Positions 1-6,631 of a stretch of DNA of 8,791 nt are shown here, piece by piece. The position numbers were made by a program, and so were the translations under genes. Origin of the DNA: JBFKOL01 sp041628815 (lineage in GTDB: Bacteria > Bacteroidota > Bacteroidia > Chitinophagales > Saprospiraceae); the NCBI GenBank assembly GCA_041628815.1, contig JBFKOL010000167.1:1-8791 (forward strand). Reading direction: 5' to 3'. Below the pieces are notes generated by a model. It saw nothing but the letters and a program-made list of their open reading frames with translations. It ran no database searches and had not been told where the DNA came from. The number at the start of each line of letters is the position of its first letter. Within the stretch, counting starts at the first letter, position 1.

Positions 1-424
1 CAAAAAGAATGAAATGATTGGAGGAGTACCCAAAACCCACTGCTCCTATGAGAGCAATCCACGGATCCACTTTTAACAGAAGCATTATGAGGTAAAAACC
101 GATCATCAGCGCATTGAAGTAACCAATAGGTCGACTCATAAAAAGCTGTTGAATCCTTTCAAGATACCGTACTGAGTTATTGTCTCTGGGAGTAGAGAGC
201 TGAAAAGATGGCATTCCGCCGAACATCGCATTGGTCCACAAGACGTCTTCTTTAGTAGAAGCCCGAAAGTCTATTAATTCTTTTGTCATACCTTGATGAG
301 AAACGACATCCTGGGATCTGTACTTTTTCCCTTGCAACTGCGGATAAAAATAAGTGCAGTTCAATATGAGAAATACGACGAGAGCGACAATGTGCGGAAG
401 AGCTTTTGACAGTTTGGCATTCAT
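1..424 (-). CDS. YfhO-family multi-spanning membrane protein (N-terminal part only)
   Basis: The frame opens with ATG at 424-422 and stays open for 141 codons to the left edge, so only the N-terminus is present. Residues 7-24 form a hydrophobic segment (start MNAKLSKALPHIV). An extracytoplasmic-looking stretch follows with LWTNAMFGGMPSFQLST near residues 66-82. Further hydrophobic segments run from about residue 106 to the edge. The LWTN-MFGGMP signature is what I recognise from YfhO-like proteins of Bacteroidota, which are usually several hundred residues long with many membrane segments. Bacillus YfhO is linked to glycosylation of cell-wall polymer, and the family is thought to be GT-C-like. 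Here it follows a glycosyltransferase by 18 bases, which fits a role in surface glycan assembly. Its substrate cannot be read from the sequence. No Shine-Dalgarno site is visible before the ATG. Confidence 0.8.
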   Translation of the reverse strand, partial: MNAKLSKALPHIVALVVFLILNCTYFYPQLQGKKYRSQDVVSHQGMTKELIDFRASTKEDVLWTNAMFGGMPSFQLSTPRDNNSVRYLERIQQLFMSRPIGYFNALMIGFYLIMLLLKVDPWIALIGAVGFGYSSNHFILF

Positions 425-442
425 AGAGAAAAACTTGAGCGG

Positions 443-1567
443 CTAAGTTAATGTATGATAAAGTTTTAGAATATTTTCCCGGAACTTATCCCAGGTAAAA
501 CGGTCCTTTTCCAATGCTACATTCTTTGAAAACATGTCAAAACGCCGGTTTTCAAAGAAATCTGTAATGGCCAAAGCTATGGCATCTGGATCCGGGGGGA
601 CCACATATCCCACCTTACCGTTGGGAACAGTCTCGGAAAGTCCCCCAACGTCAGTAACGAGCATAGGACAATCGTAGAAGTAGGCGATTTGCGTTACCCC
701 ACTTTGGCTGGCCGACTTGTATGTCTGGCTGACCATGTCCACAGCTGAAAAGTAGGTGGCTATTTCAGCACTTGGTATGAACTCATCTCTTATGGTGACT
801 CGATCCCTCAGGCCGAGTCGATTCACCTGGTCCAGGTAATCCGATTTCTTTACATAAAACTCACCTGCCACCAGTAGATGGATCTCCAGTTTTTTTACTT
901 CTTCACGGCCCAGGGCTTCCAACAACAGATCTAGCCCTTTGTAATCCCTTACAAGACCGAAAAACAGTAAATAGTTCTTTGTTGGATCCAGACCCAATTT
1001 CTTCCGTGCAGAAATTTTATCCATTCTAGGCGTGTACCTCGTATCCATGGGAAGCGGATACCAGGCAACCGGATTTGCCGTAAATGTCTTCACCTCTTCT
1101 GCCACTTTACCTGAAAAAGTCATAATGGCATCACAAGCCCGGACAAAAAAGCCCGTTAACCACTTGTCACCAATCCGGTGCTCATGGGGGATTACATTGT
1201 CGCACAGTGCTATAATCTTTATTTCATGTCTCAACATCCTTGCAATTGATCCCAGGGCCATTGCCATGAATGGTAACCAATAGCGAATAATGACCAGGTC
1301 GGGATTTTCCCGGTTCACAAATCGCGCTGTCTTTCTCCAACTCAAAGGATTAATCGAATTGATAGTCGAATGGATCTCCAAATCAGACGGTGGTGGATCT
1401 GTAGTAAACTGCGTTTTACCGGGAAAAAGAAACTTCGGATACTGCAGGCTGTAGGATACGATGGATGCCTGAATACCAGTCATTTTCAAACTGCGGGCCA
1501 ATGCTTCACTGCTGTCCGCAATTCCTCCTCTCAGGGGATATGCAGGTCCTATAATGATCACCTTCAC
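443..1567 (-). CDS. Glycosyltransferase, family 4-like (GT-B fold)
   Basis: A 374-residue protein that probably transfers a sugar from a nucleotide-sugar donor in the cytoplasm. The N-terminus MKVIIIGPAYPLRGGIA is the donor-fold glycine loop of GT-B enzymes. The second Rossmann half starts near residue 199 with LLFFGLVRDYKGLDLLLEAL, and VAGEFY follows at 233-238. Residues 287-311 (ASQSGVTQIAYFYDCP, then DVGGLSE) occupy the place of the nucleotide-sugar site, but the usual E-x7-E pair is not visible; SQSGVTQ stands where the first Glu would be. There is no signal peptide or clear membrane span. The start is GTG at 1567-1565 and lies exactly at the conserved motif, so it is probably correct. 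The gene begins 21 bases after the sulfotransferase stop and ends 18 bases before the YfhO-like gene, so the three are probably cotranscribed. Acceptor and donor are unknown. Confidence 0.88.
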   Translation of the reverse strand: MKVIIIGPAYPLRGGIADSSEALARSLKMTGIQASIVSYSLQYPKFLFPGKTQFTTDPPPSDLEIHSTINSINPLSWRKTARFVNRENPDLVIIRYWLPFMAMALGSIARMLRHEIKIIALCDNVIPHEHRIGDKWLTGFFVRACDAIMTFSGKVAEEVKTFTANPVAWYPLPMDTRYTPRMDKISARKKLGLDPTKNYLLFFGLVRDYKGLDLLLEALGREEVKKLEIHLLVAGEFYVKKSDYLDQVNRLGLRDRVTIRDEFIPSAEIATYFSAVDMVSQTYKSASQSGVTQIAYFYDCPMLVTDVGGLSETVPNGKVGYVVPPDPDAIALAITDFFENRRFDMFSKNVALEKDRFTWDKFRENILKLYHTLT

Positions 1568-1572
1568 TGGGC

Positions 1573-1588
1573 AACAAATATATTTGTT
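1573..1588. repeat. Perfect 16-base palindrome at a gene junction
   Basis: AACAAATATATTTGTT reads the same on both strands and fills most of the 21-base gap between the sulfotransferase stop codon (1591-1589) and the glycosyltransferase GTG start (1567-1565). It contains TATATTTG on both strands, a full match to the Bacteroidota -7 consensus TAnnTTTG. On the minus strand this box lies 7 bases before the GTG, so a transcript starting there would be nearly leaderless. No TTTG lies at the expected 19-21 base spacing upstream. It could be an internal promoter, an operator, a weak RNA hairpin, or chance in AT-rich DNA. Confidence 0.4.
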
Positions 1589-2704
1589 TTATCCTAATAC
1601 ATTTTCCAGTTCAGAACGAGAATACCCAAAGTCGGCAAGGTCGTATTGGTGTGCGGACTGGTACGCGGCTCTTTTCTGGAAAATGGCCTCGTATTGTTCC
1701 CTGAATGAGTCTTTTAAAACAGAATCAGTGAATGCATAAATCGTGTCAAACACCTGCTCTGGGTGTGTTGTGAGGTGCGTAAATTTTACCTGTAACAAAT
1801 TTTCGGAAGGGATTTTAGGAAGCATTTCTTGTAGGTGATTGTAGAAATCTATGGCCGACTGCCCTACAGAGCGATACTCTGATATCCCGGCCTTACCCTG
1901 AAACCACTTCCAAGGAGCGCTGAACATACTTATGTAGGAGGGTATGGTTTTATAAGGGTCTCTGTCTATACAAATGAATTTGGCATTGGGGCAAATCTCG
2001 CGTATAAAATTTATTCGGCCAGAAGACATGACACTCTTTATAATCAATTTTTTATGCACGCCACCGATGAATTGCATTCGTTGCAGGAAATTAAAGTAGA
2101 ACTTCTTGATAGATTCGGTTTCCCGTTCTGGCCAGTGATCCAATATGTTGAGGTATTTTAAGGATTCAAATTGTGGCACAAACATGGACCAGGCAGGCGA
2201 AATGAAAGAAAGAAACCAAAGCCCTTCGTCTTCTTCTGGCAAACCGGGCCCCGTCCTGTGAATGTGACTCCATATACCATCTCCGGGTTTAGTGATCAGT
2301 CTGTACATGTGCCTAAAAGGTTGCCCGAGTAACCGATCGAAAGTAATTAGCAGTTCCACTAACCTGGTCAGCAGAATGGAAGGAAAAAGTACCTGGTACA
2401 AGGCAGGGGTAAAGTAATTTTCTTTATCGATAGCGAGGGTTCGCTGGAGAAAGGTAGTGCCACTCCTCGGGGGGCTTATGATAAAAACCGGATCTGTTAC
2501 AACCTGCTTTCGGTAGCCATAAAAACATATTTCATCGGCCAGCCTAAAAAAAGTGTTGATAATCCATACCATCATACAAAGGGAGAGTATCAGGCAGGTA
2601 AAAAGACATTTCCGCAGTCGAAAATGAACGAAGCAGTTGATTTTTAGGATGTTGTATAAACTCCGAAGGCTTAAGTAACCAATACTTGCATGAATGATTT
2701 TCAT
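1589..2704 (-). CDS. Membrane-linked sulfotransferase (Sulfotransfer_3-like)
   Basis: A 371-residue protein likely to move a sulfuryl group from PAPS to a carbohydrate or other acceptor. Residues 73-88 contain VFIISPPRSGTTFLQR, the 5'-phosphosulfate-binding loop. Residues 243-261 (FICIDRDPYKTIPSYISMF) match the 3'-phosphate-binding strand and helix. Residues 155-163 (LPEEDEGLW) resemble the PEEDE segment seen in related sulfotransferases. A hydrophobic stretch at about 33-54, preceded by basic residues, may anchor the protein in the inner membrane; helices near 105-121 are also hydrophobic. The ATG start is 64 bases after the stop of the HhH gene, and the glycosyltransferase follows by 21 bases. 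This context suggests sulfation of a surface glycan or lipid, which is inference. A PAPS-dependent enzyme of another class is less likely given both binding motifs. Confidence 0.85.
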   Translation of the reverse strand: MKIIHASIGYLSLRSLYNILKINCFVHFRLRKCLFTCLILSLCMMVWIINTFFRLADEICFYGYRKQVVTDPVFIISPPRSGTTFLQRTLAIDKENYFTPALYQVLFPSILLTRLVELLITFDRLLGQPFRHMYRLITKPGDGIWSHIHRTGPGLPEEDEGLWFLSFISPAWSMFVPQFESLKYLNILDHWPERETESIKKFYFNFLQRMQFIGGVHKKLIIKSVMSSGRINFIREICPNAKFICIDRDPYKTIPSYISMFSAPWKWFQGKAGISEYRSVGQSAIDFYNHLQEMLPKIPSENLLQVKFTHLTTHPEQVFDTIYAFTDSVLKDSFREQYEAIFQKRAAYQSAHQYDLADFGYSRSELENVLG

Positions 2705-2715
2705 CGCAGGTCAAA

Positions 2716-2739
2716 GTAATGGAATTCGAATTGAATTAC
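2716..2739. repeat. Near-perfect 24-base inverted repeat upstream of the sulfotransferase gene
   Basis: The two 12-base halves meet between 2727 and 2728. The left half reads GTAATGGAATTC; the reverse complement of the right half reads GTAATTCAATTC, so 10 of 12 positions agree. It lies 12 bases before the sulfotransferase ATG, in the 64-base gap after the HhH gene. Symmetry without a spacer and without a following T-run favours a site for a dimeric DNA-binding protein over a terminator. No regulator gene is visible in the window. Confidence 0.4.
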
Positions 2740-2768
2740 GAGACTACGCTGATCTACATGCTGAAGGA

Positions 2769-3800
2769 TTACTTGCCACCTTGCAGAAAAGCCTGGTACT
2801 CATCCAGGTCATCCCACCTGCCATCTGCAGCCATTTCGGCCTGTTTAGGCCATGATGCGGGATCGGCGAGTCGAAACCTGGGACCGGCCTCTTCAAGAAT
2901 TTTTTTGATCGTATCCTCTGATGCCGTCGATAGCTTACGCCATGTATCTATACCTTTCGTCTTGAGCAGTCCTTCAATTTTAGGACCTATCCCTTCCACG
3001 GCTTTAAGATCATCCTGTTTCCATCGCTTAAGTGCACCCATCTTAATAAGGATCTTTTCGACCTTGGAGTCCGTAGTACCCGCTGATTTTGAGGTGCGAC
3101 CTGTATCGAGCTTTTTCTGGTAGCTGATTAGTGATTCCCAGTCACCCGAAGCGGCCATAGCTGCCTGCTTTGGCCATGTTGCAGGGTCAATGATACGGTA
3201 ACGGGCGGCATTGGCCTCGTCGAGCAAAGATCTCAAAGAAACATTCGTGGAAGCTGCCAGGTCACTCCAGTTCTTCACACCTCCCTTCTTCAGCACTTCA
3301 TCCATTTTAGGACCAATTCCCTCCACGACCTGTAAATTGTCATCCGTCAGTACCGAATAAATGTTTTTCCCGCCAGCCTGGGCGGTTCCAGCAGCAATTC
3401 CCGCCGCTGCCAGTGGAGTTGTGCCGGTGGAGGCCGGCCCTTTTACATCTCCTGATTTTATTCCGGATTCCTTAGCCGTACTTTTAGTTCCAACATCCTC
3501 AGAAGAGCCTTCTTTACCTTTGGAATCCATCCGGGAGGCGGCCAGTTCCGCCTCTTTTTCCTTAATGGTTCCCTTTAGCAAAGTAAGCTCGCTGTCAAGA
3601 GCGGCTCGTTTTGCCTTACAATCACTCAACTGGCCTTCAAGATTGGAAATCATTCCCCTAAGGCGTTCATTTTCCTCTTCTAATTCTTTGACTCTCCTGC
3701 GAATAGATGCATGCAGCAACCAACACAAAAGTGCACCGAGCAATGCCGCCAATATCCACGGAATGATCCAATGACAATCGCAAAAACTGAATAATAGCAT
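2769..3800 (-). CDS. Membrane-anchored coiled-coil protein with two helix-hairpin-helix (HhH) repeats
   Basis: A 343-residue protein from the ATG at 3800-3798. The frame stays open to 3860, but that longer start would overlap the OmpA gene by 47 bases and put a polar segment before the membrane helix, so the inner ATG, 13 bases after the OmpA stop, is preferred. Residues 11-30 are a transmembrane helix. Residues 33-90 are charged with heptad-like spacing, a probable coiled coil. Residues 91-145 are a Gly/Ser/Thr/Lys/Ala linker. Two repeats follow at about 153-231 and 263-340. Each begins with a VEGIGPK hairpin, as in HHH_5-type modules, and ends with DPAxWPKQAxMAAxGxWxxLxxYQ. HhH modules usually contact DNA backbone or another HhH protein, but neither is shown here. 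The topology (C-terminus cytoplasmic or periplasmic) is unresolved. No enzyme motif is visible. Confidence 0.82.
   Translation of the reverse strand: MLLFSFCDCHWIIPWILAALLGALLCWLLHASIRRRVKELEEENERLRGMISNLEGQLSDCKAKRAALDSELTLLKGTIKEKEAELAASRMDSKGKEGSSEDVGTKSTAKESGIKSGDVKGPASTGTTPLAAAGIAAGTAQAGGKNIYSVLTDDNLQVVEGIGPKMDEVLKKGGVKNWSDLAASTNVSLRSLLDEANAARYRIIDPATWPKQAAMAASGDWESLISYQKKLDTGRTSKSAGTTDSKVEKILIKMGALKRWKQDDLKAVEGIGPKIEGLLKTKGIDTWRKLSTASEDTIKKILEEAGPRFRLADPASWPKQAEMAADGRWDDLDEYQAFLQGGK
2781..3344 (-). repeat. Tandem HhH repeats within the anchored protein
   Basis: Two copies lie at about 3108-3344 (copy A) and 2781-3014 (copy B), with the conserved glutamate of VEGIGPK 109 codons apart. 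Copy A lacks the PRF of copy B (AARYRIIDPATWPKQ against GPRFRLADPASWPKQ) but keeps the GIGPK loop and the final tryptophan motif. Similarity is also visible in the DNA at the WPKQA part. The arrangement looks like an internal duplication. Confidence 0.7.
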
Positions 3801-3813
3801 GTTTCTTGGTTTA

Positions 3814-4647
3814 TTATTGAATGATCTGCAATTCGGTTCTCCTGTTTTGTGCCCTGCCACGTTCCGTTGAATTGCTGGCTACTGGAGCACTTTCTCCTTT
3901 GGTTTCCACCACTATCCGCGATGCGGGTACACCGAGCGACACCAGGTAATCGCGTATGACGATGGCCCGCTGCCTGCCAAGTCTCATATTATCGGAATCA
4001 GACCCTATATCATCCGTATGTCCCGTCAGACGAATGCGTTGACTTGTCGCCCTGACCTGCTCGGCCAATTGTCTCAGGTATTCTTCTACCGCGGGATCTT
4101 GTATCTGGGAAGTAGACGCAAATGGGAAGTAGATCAGCGTACCTGTCGGTAAGGATTGAACTTCTTCTTTTAAAATCTCAAAAAGCACAAGGTTGGTACC
4201 TATCCCTCCACTTCCTTCTGCTTGACCTACAGATAATTGTGCCCCGGTTTCTATCCTACCCTCCGGCAGTCCGCTTCCTATGAGACGTTTGATGACATCA
4301 GCCCGACACAGACCAAGGTTTTCAAAATTTGTTTCATTATTTTCTGACGAATTGTAAAGTCCAACAATGCGCAACTTTTCTCCCTCCCATACTTCCCTGA
4401 TCAGTGAATCAAGCATGTTGCGGAAGGTAGCTCCATATACAGGTGTACAAGATCCGGATTCAAAACACGTAGAAGTGCCTGGACAGATTTCTTCTTCTTC
4501 AGTTACCGTTCCGGTAGTTGTAGCCTCCTGGCTGATAGTGGACTCTGAAGTTTCGTCACCGGTACAACATCCATTGTAGTCCACGCACATTTTATACCCC
4601 AATAAGAAATAAAGAACAAGAACGATCAGAATGAAAATATTCCGCAT
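3814..4647 (-). CDS. OmpA-family envelope protein with a degenerate first OmpA-like unit
   Basis: A 277-residue protein starting at the ATG at 4647-4645; a TTG at 4674 would add nine residues with no hydrophobic or conserved content. Residues 4-18 form a membrane anchor or uncleaved signal. Residues 21-67 hold six cysteines in a Thr/Ser/Glu-rich linker. The C-terminal OmpA domain (about 169-277) has LIYFPFAS, TGHTDDIGS at 208-216, the N-x-x-LGRQRA helix at 220-228 and GRAQNRRTEL at 264-273. D212 and R227 sit where the peptidoglycan-binding Asp and Arg fall in this family. Residues 93-140 resemble the same unit in weakened form (LRIVGLYN, NLGLCRADVIK, GLPEGRIETG), with Asn in place of that Asp. 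The protein probably ties the inner membrane to peptidoglycan. The gene ends in TAATAA and is followed after 13 bases by the HhH gene. Confidence 0.87.
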   Translation of the reverse strand: MRNIFILIVLVLYFLLGYKMCVDYNGCCTGDETSESTISQEATTTGTVTEEEEICPGTSTCFESGSCTPVYGATFRNMLDSLIREVWEGEKLRIVGLYNSSENNETNFENLGLCRADVIKRLIGSGLPEGRIETGAQLSVGQAEGSGGIGTNLVLFEILKEEVQSLPTGTLIYFPFASTSQIQDPAVEEYLRQLAEQVRATSQRIRLTGHTDDIGSDSDNMRLGRQRAIVIRDYLVSLGVPASRIVVETKGESAPVASNSTERGRAQNRRTELQIIQ

Positions 4648-4831
4648 TGGCCAGGTAAGTTTCACATCTGTCAAACAGATTACACAATATAATTAATTTG
4701 TCCCATTTGAAGGCCCTCCAACAATCATATTTAAAATCTTATATTTATCAATCCATAATTTGGCTGTGAACGGCATCGATTCCAACGAATGCCGGATGCA
4801 TGGATCATAATTGGACCGGGTTACAGGGACT
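4648..4831. promoter_or_regulatory. Divergent intergenic region with promoters for both blocks
   Basis: These 184 bases separate the ATG starts of the OmpA gene (leftward) and the comEC-like gene (rightward), and both blocks must be driven from here or nearby. The region is AT-rich, especially 4681-4762, and holds no tRNA or convincing small ORF. I found only partial Bacteroidota -7 matches: TCTGTTTG on the minus strand (4679-4672, one mismatch to TAnnTTTG) and TAATTTG on the plus strand (4756-4762, one base short). Neither has a well-spaced TTTG -33 box, so exact start sites are not assigned. Confidence 0.5.
4771..4794 (+). repeat. Small inverted repeat in the comEC leader
   Basis: CGGCAT at 4771-4776 pairs with ATGCCG at 4789-4794 around a 12-base loop, 37 bases before the preferred comEC ATG. 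It could form a weak hairpin in the leader RNA or be a protein site. Six base pairs with a long loop is little better than chance, so this is recorded mainly because it is the only GC-rich symmetry in the intergenic region. Confidence 0.2.
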
Positions 4832-6631
4832 ATGAAGAGATATGTTTTCCTGAAGATTTCCGGTGCCTACCTTTTTGGGATATCATTGGCAAGATGGATC
4901 CTTTGTAGTAGTGAGTTCTGGTATGGGGCTTCCATCATCCTATTGATTCTGGCCTTTTCCTTTCACTCCATCAAGTGCAAAATCCCTATAATCTGGAAAA
5001 GTTTTATTGTGCTGGCGGTCGTAATGGCACTTGGCGCTGCGCGATATACAGATTGTGTCAAGTCCAGGAATGAAATCGCGGCATTGCCCGAATGGGAACA
5101 GGATGGTTGGAAATTCTTTACGATTCAATCATTTGCGAGGCCAGGGAGTGCTCACAGAACGGAAGCCATCGTGTCAATCTTCAGCGAATTCAGTACTGAG
5201 GCAGTTTCGATGAAAACACTGTTGTTTTTTGACAGGACAATGAACAGCCGTGATTTGATACCGGGAAAAACAGGTTTGGCAAAATTCTCGATGCGCAAAG
5301 TCGACTACCAGGTTTACCCCCATGGTTTTGATTACAACAGCTACCTGTACGATCGAGGTATATTATACAGTGCTTATTTGAGCAAAGCAGATGTCCATTG
5401 GATCAATCCCGACAACAGGTCCCTGCAGGCCTTTATGGTAGGAATACGTGCTGATCTCAAATTTATCATGGAAAATCTTTTTAGCGGTAACACCCTTGGG
5501 GTAATGACCGCTTTGTTGATCGGAGATCGCACATCGCTCGACGAAGAATTATCAGATGCCTACGCTGAAGCAGGAGCGATTCACACACTGGCGGTATCCG
5601 GACTGCATGTAGGTATGGTCACCTTGATTTTTTTGTGGTTGGGAAGTCGATTTCTCTATGGCTCAGCAGCCAGAAGATGGATCCTTTTTGGTGTCATCGT
5701 TTTCCTGTTATTCGTCTACTGCCATATCTCCGGTGGCGCTGCATCGGTGTTCAGGGCTTCCATTATGTTCGGCACTTTGCTATTTGCCAGGACGGTCGGA
5801 ATCAAGCAATACGGTCTTAACACACTTGCTTTTACCTGTTTTTTACTCCTTTACATCGACCCGATGTATCTTTTCCAGATAGGCTTTCAACTCTCTTTTT
5901 CCGCCGTACTCAGCATTATCATCTGTTTTTCATGGCTTGAAAATCTGTGGTCCCCCCGATCGAAATATCTCCGGCATCTGTGGCAAATGATTGTTTTGTG
6001 CCTGTCGGCTCAGGTACTCACCATGCCGTTGTTGGCTTTCTATTTTGGCCAGTTGCCCGTTTATTTTCTTCCTGCAAGTTTAGCCGCTGTCAGTATTGTC
6101 CAGGTATTACTGGTTCTCGGCATATTGTCGGTAGCCTCCTGGCCTATTTTGCCTTCGTTGGGCAATTTTTTGGCTGGTATGGCAGAACATATGGCATGTT
6201 TTCTGAATGCCCTTATTTCTGCCATGAGCAAATGGCCCTTGCACCTCGTCCAAAACATTTCGGTAAGTCCTTTCATGCTGTCCATGCTCTATGGATCTAT
6301 AGCCAGTGGGATGTGGATGCTTAAGCAAAGGAGTTATGCCTCATTGTTGCGATTCTTGTTGTTCGTCCTGGCCGCGAGCATCTTTTATTCCGTTGAAACC
6401 ATCCATTTTTGTCTCCAATGTACCTGGCATCGATTTGGCAACAAGCACGACTGTTTTGAATGGTACATAGGACATACAACTATCCGGTGGTGTGAACAAG
6501 AGCAGTCAGAAGAATCAATATACCATATGACCCATTCATCACACATCTACCATCGCACCAAAACGGTTTTGGAGCTGAAATACATTCCATGGCCATCCAA
6601 AATTGAACATTTATGTCATTCATCGAAATGA
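4832..6631 (+). CDS. comEC: ComEC/Rec2-family DNA-uptake channel protein, without metallo-beta-lactamase domain
   Basis: A 599-residue inner-membrane protein of the family that carries single-stranded DNA across the membrane during transformation. Residues 1-70 hold two to three membrane helices. Residues 80-190 are the soluble DUF4131-type domain, with PHGFDYNSYLYDRGI at 163-177. The competence domain begins near 220 with ALLIGDRTSLDEELSDAYAE at 227-246, then the hallmark HTLAVSGLHVGM at 251-262 and FRASIMFGTLL at 308-318, followed by many helices to about 520. The last 80 residues are soluble-looking and rich in His and Cys. No metallo-beta-lactamase domain follows, as is common in this phylum, and the protein seems shorter than I expect for the family. 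The ATG at 4832 is preferred to a TTG at 4811, since MKRYVFLKISG leads straight into the first helix. The stop overlaps the next start. Confidence 0.88.
   Translation: MKRYVFLKISGAYLFGISLARWILCSSEFWYGASIILLILAFSFHSIKCKIPIIWKSFIVLAVVMALGAARYTDCVKSRNEIAALPEWEQDGWKFFTIQSFARPGSAHRTEAIVSIFSEFSTEAVSMKTLLFFDRTMNSRDLIPGKTGLAKFSMRKVDYQVYPHGFDYNSYLYDRGILYSAYLSKADVHWINPDNRSLQAFMVGIRADLKFIMENLFSGNTLGVMTALLIGDRTSLDEELSDAYAEAGAIHTLAVSGLHVGMVTLIFLWLGSRFLYGSAARRWILFGVIVFLLFVYCHISGGAASVFRASIMFGTLLFARTVGIKQYGLNTLAFTCFLLLYIDPMYLFQIGFQLSFSAVLSIIICFSWLENLWSPRSKYLRHLWQMIVLCLSAQVLTMPLLAFYFGQLPVYFLPASLAAVSIVQVLLVLGILSVASWPILPSLGNFLAGMAEHMACFLNALISAMSKWPLHLVQNISVSPFMLSMLYGSIASGMWMLKQRSYASLLRFLLFVLAASIFYSVETIHFCLQCTWHRFGNKHDCFEWYIGHTTIRWCEQEQSEESIYHMTHSSHIYHRTKTVLELKYIPWPSKIEHLCHSSK

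Noticed and set aside
2705..2768. Intrinsic terminator after the HhH gene
   Set aside because: The inverted repeat is AT-rich, has no spacer for a loop and no T-run in the leftward direction.
2719..3123. A 134-codon plus-strand reading frame
   Set aside because: It lies opposite the HhH gene, its product has no recognisable motif, and the minus-strand frame is clearly coding with two repeated domains.
3361..3774. A 137-codon plus-strand reading frame
   Set aside because: It is the antisense of the low-complexity linker and coiled coil of the HhH protein; its Ala/Ser/Pro-rich product reflects that composition.
4554..4587. Lipoprotein signal in the OmpA-domain protein
   Set aside because: The residues before C21 (GYKM) do not fit a lipobox, and the CC pair at 27-28 follows a polar stretch.
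4669..4674. Sigma70-like TTGACA before the OmpA gene
   Set aside because: It has no -10 partner at 16-18 bases, and this phylum generally uses a different promoter consensus.
5947..6324. A 125-codon plus-strand reading frame inside comEC
   Set aside because: It is an alternate frame within the conserved competence domain, where the comEC frame is uninterrupted and matches the family.
6380..6631. Frameshift at the 3' end of comEC
   Set aside because: The other two frames meet several stops and give no better family match, while the given frame stays open to an ATGA junction with the next gene. Atypical sequence remains, so it is kept as a finding and not called a pseudogene.
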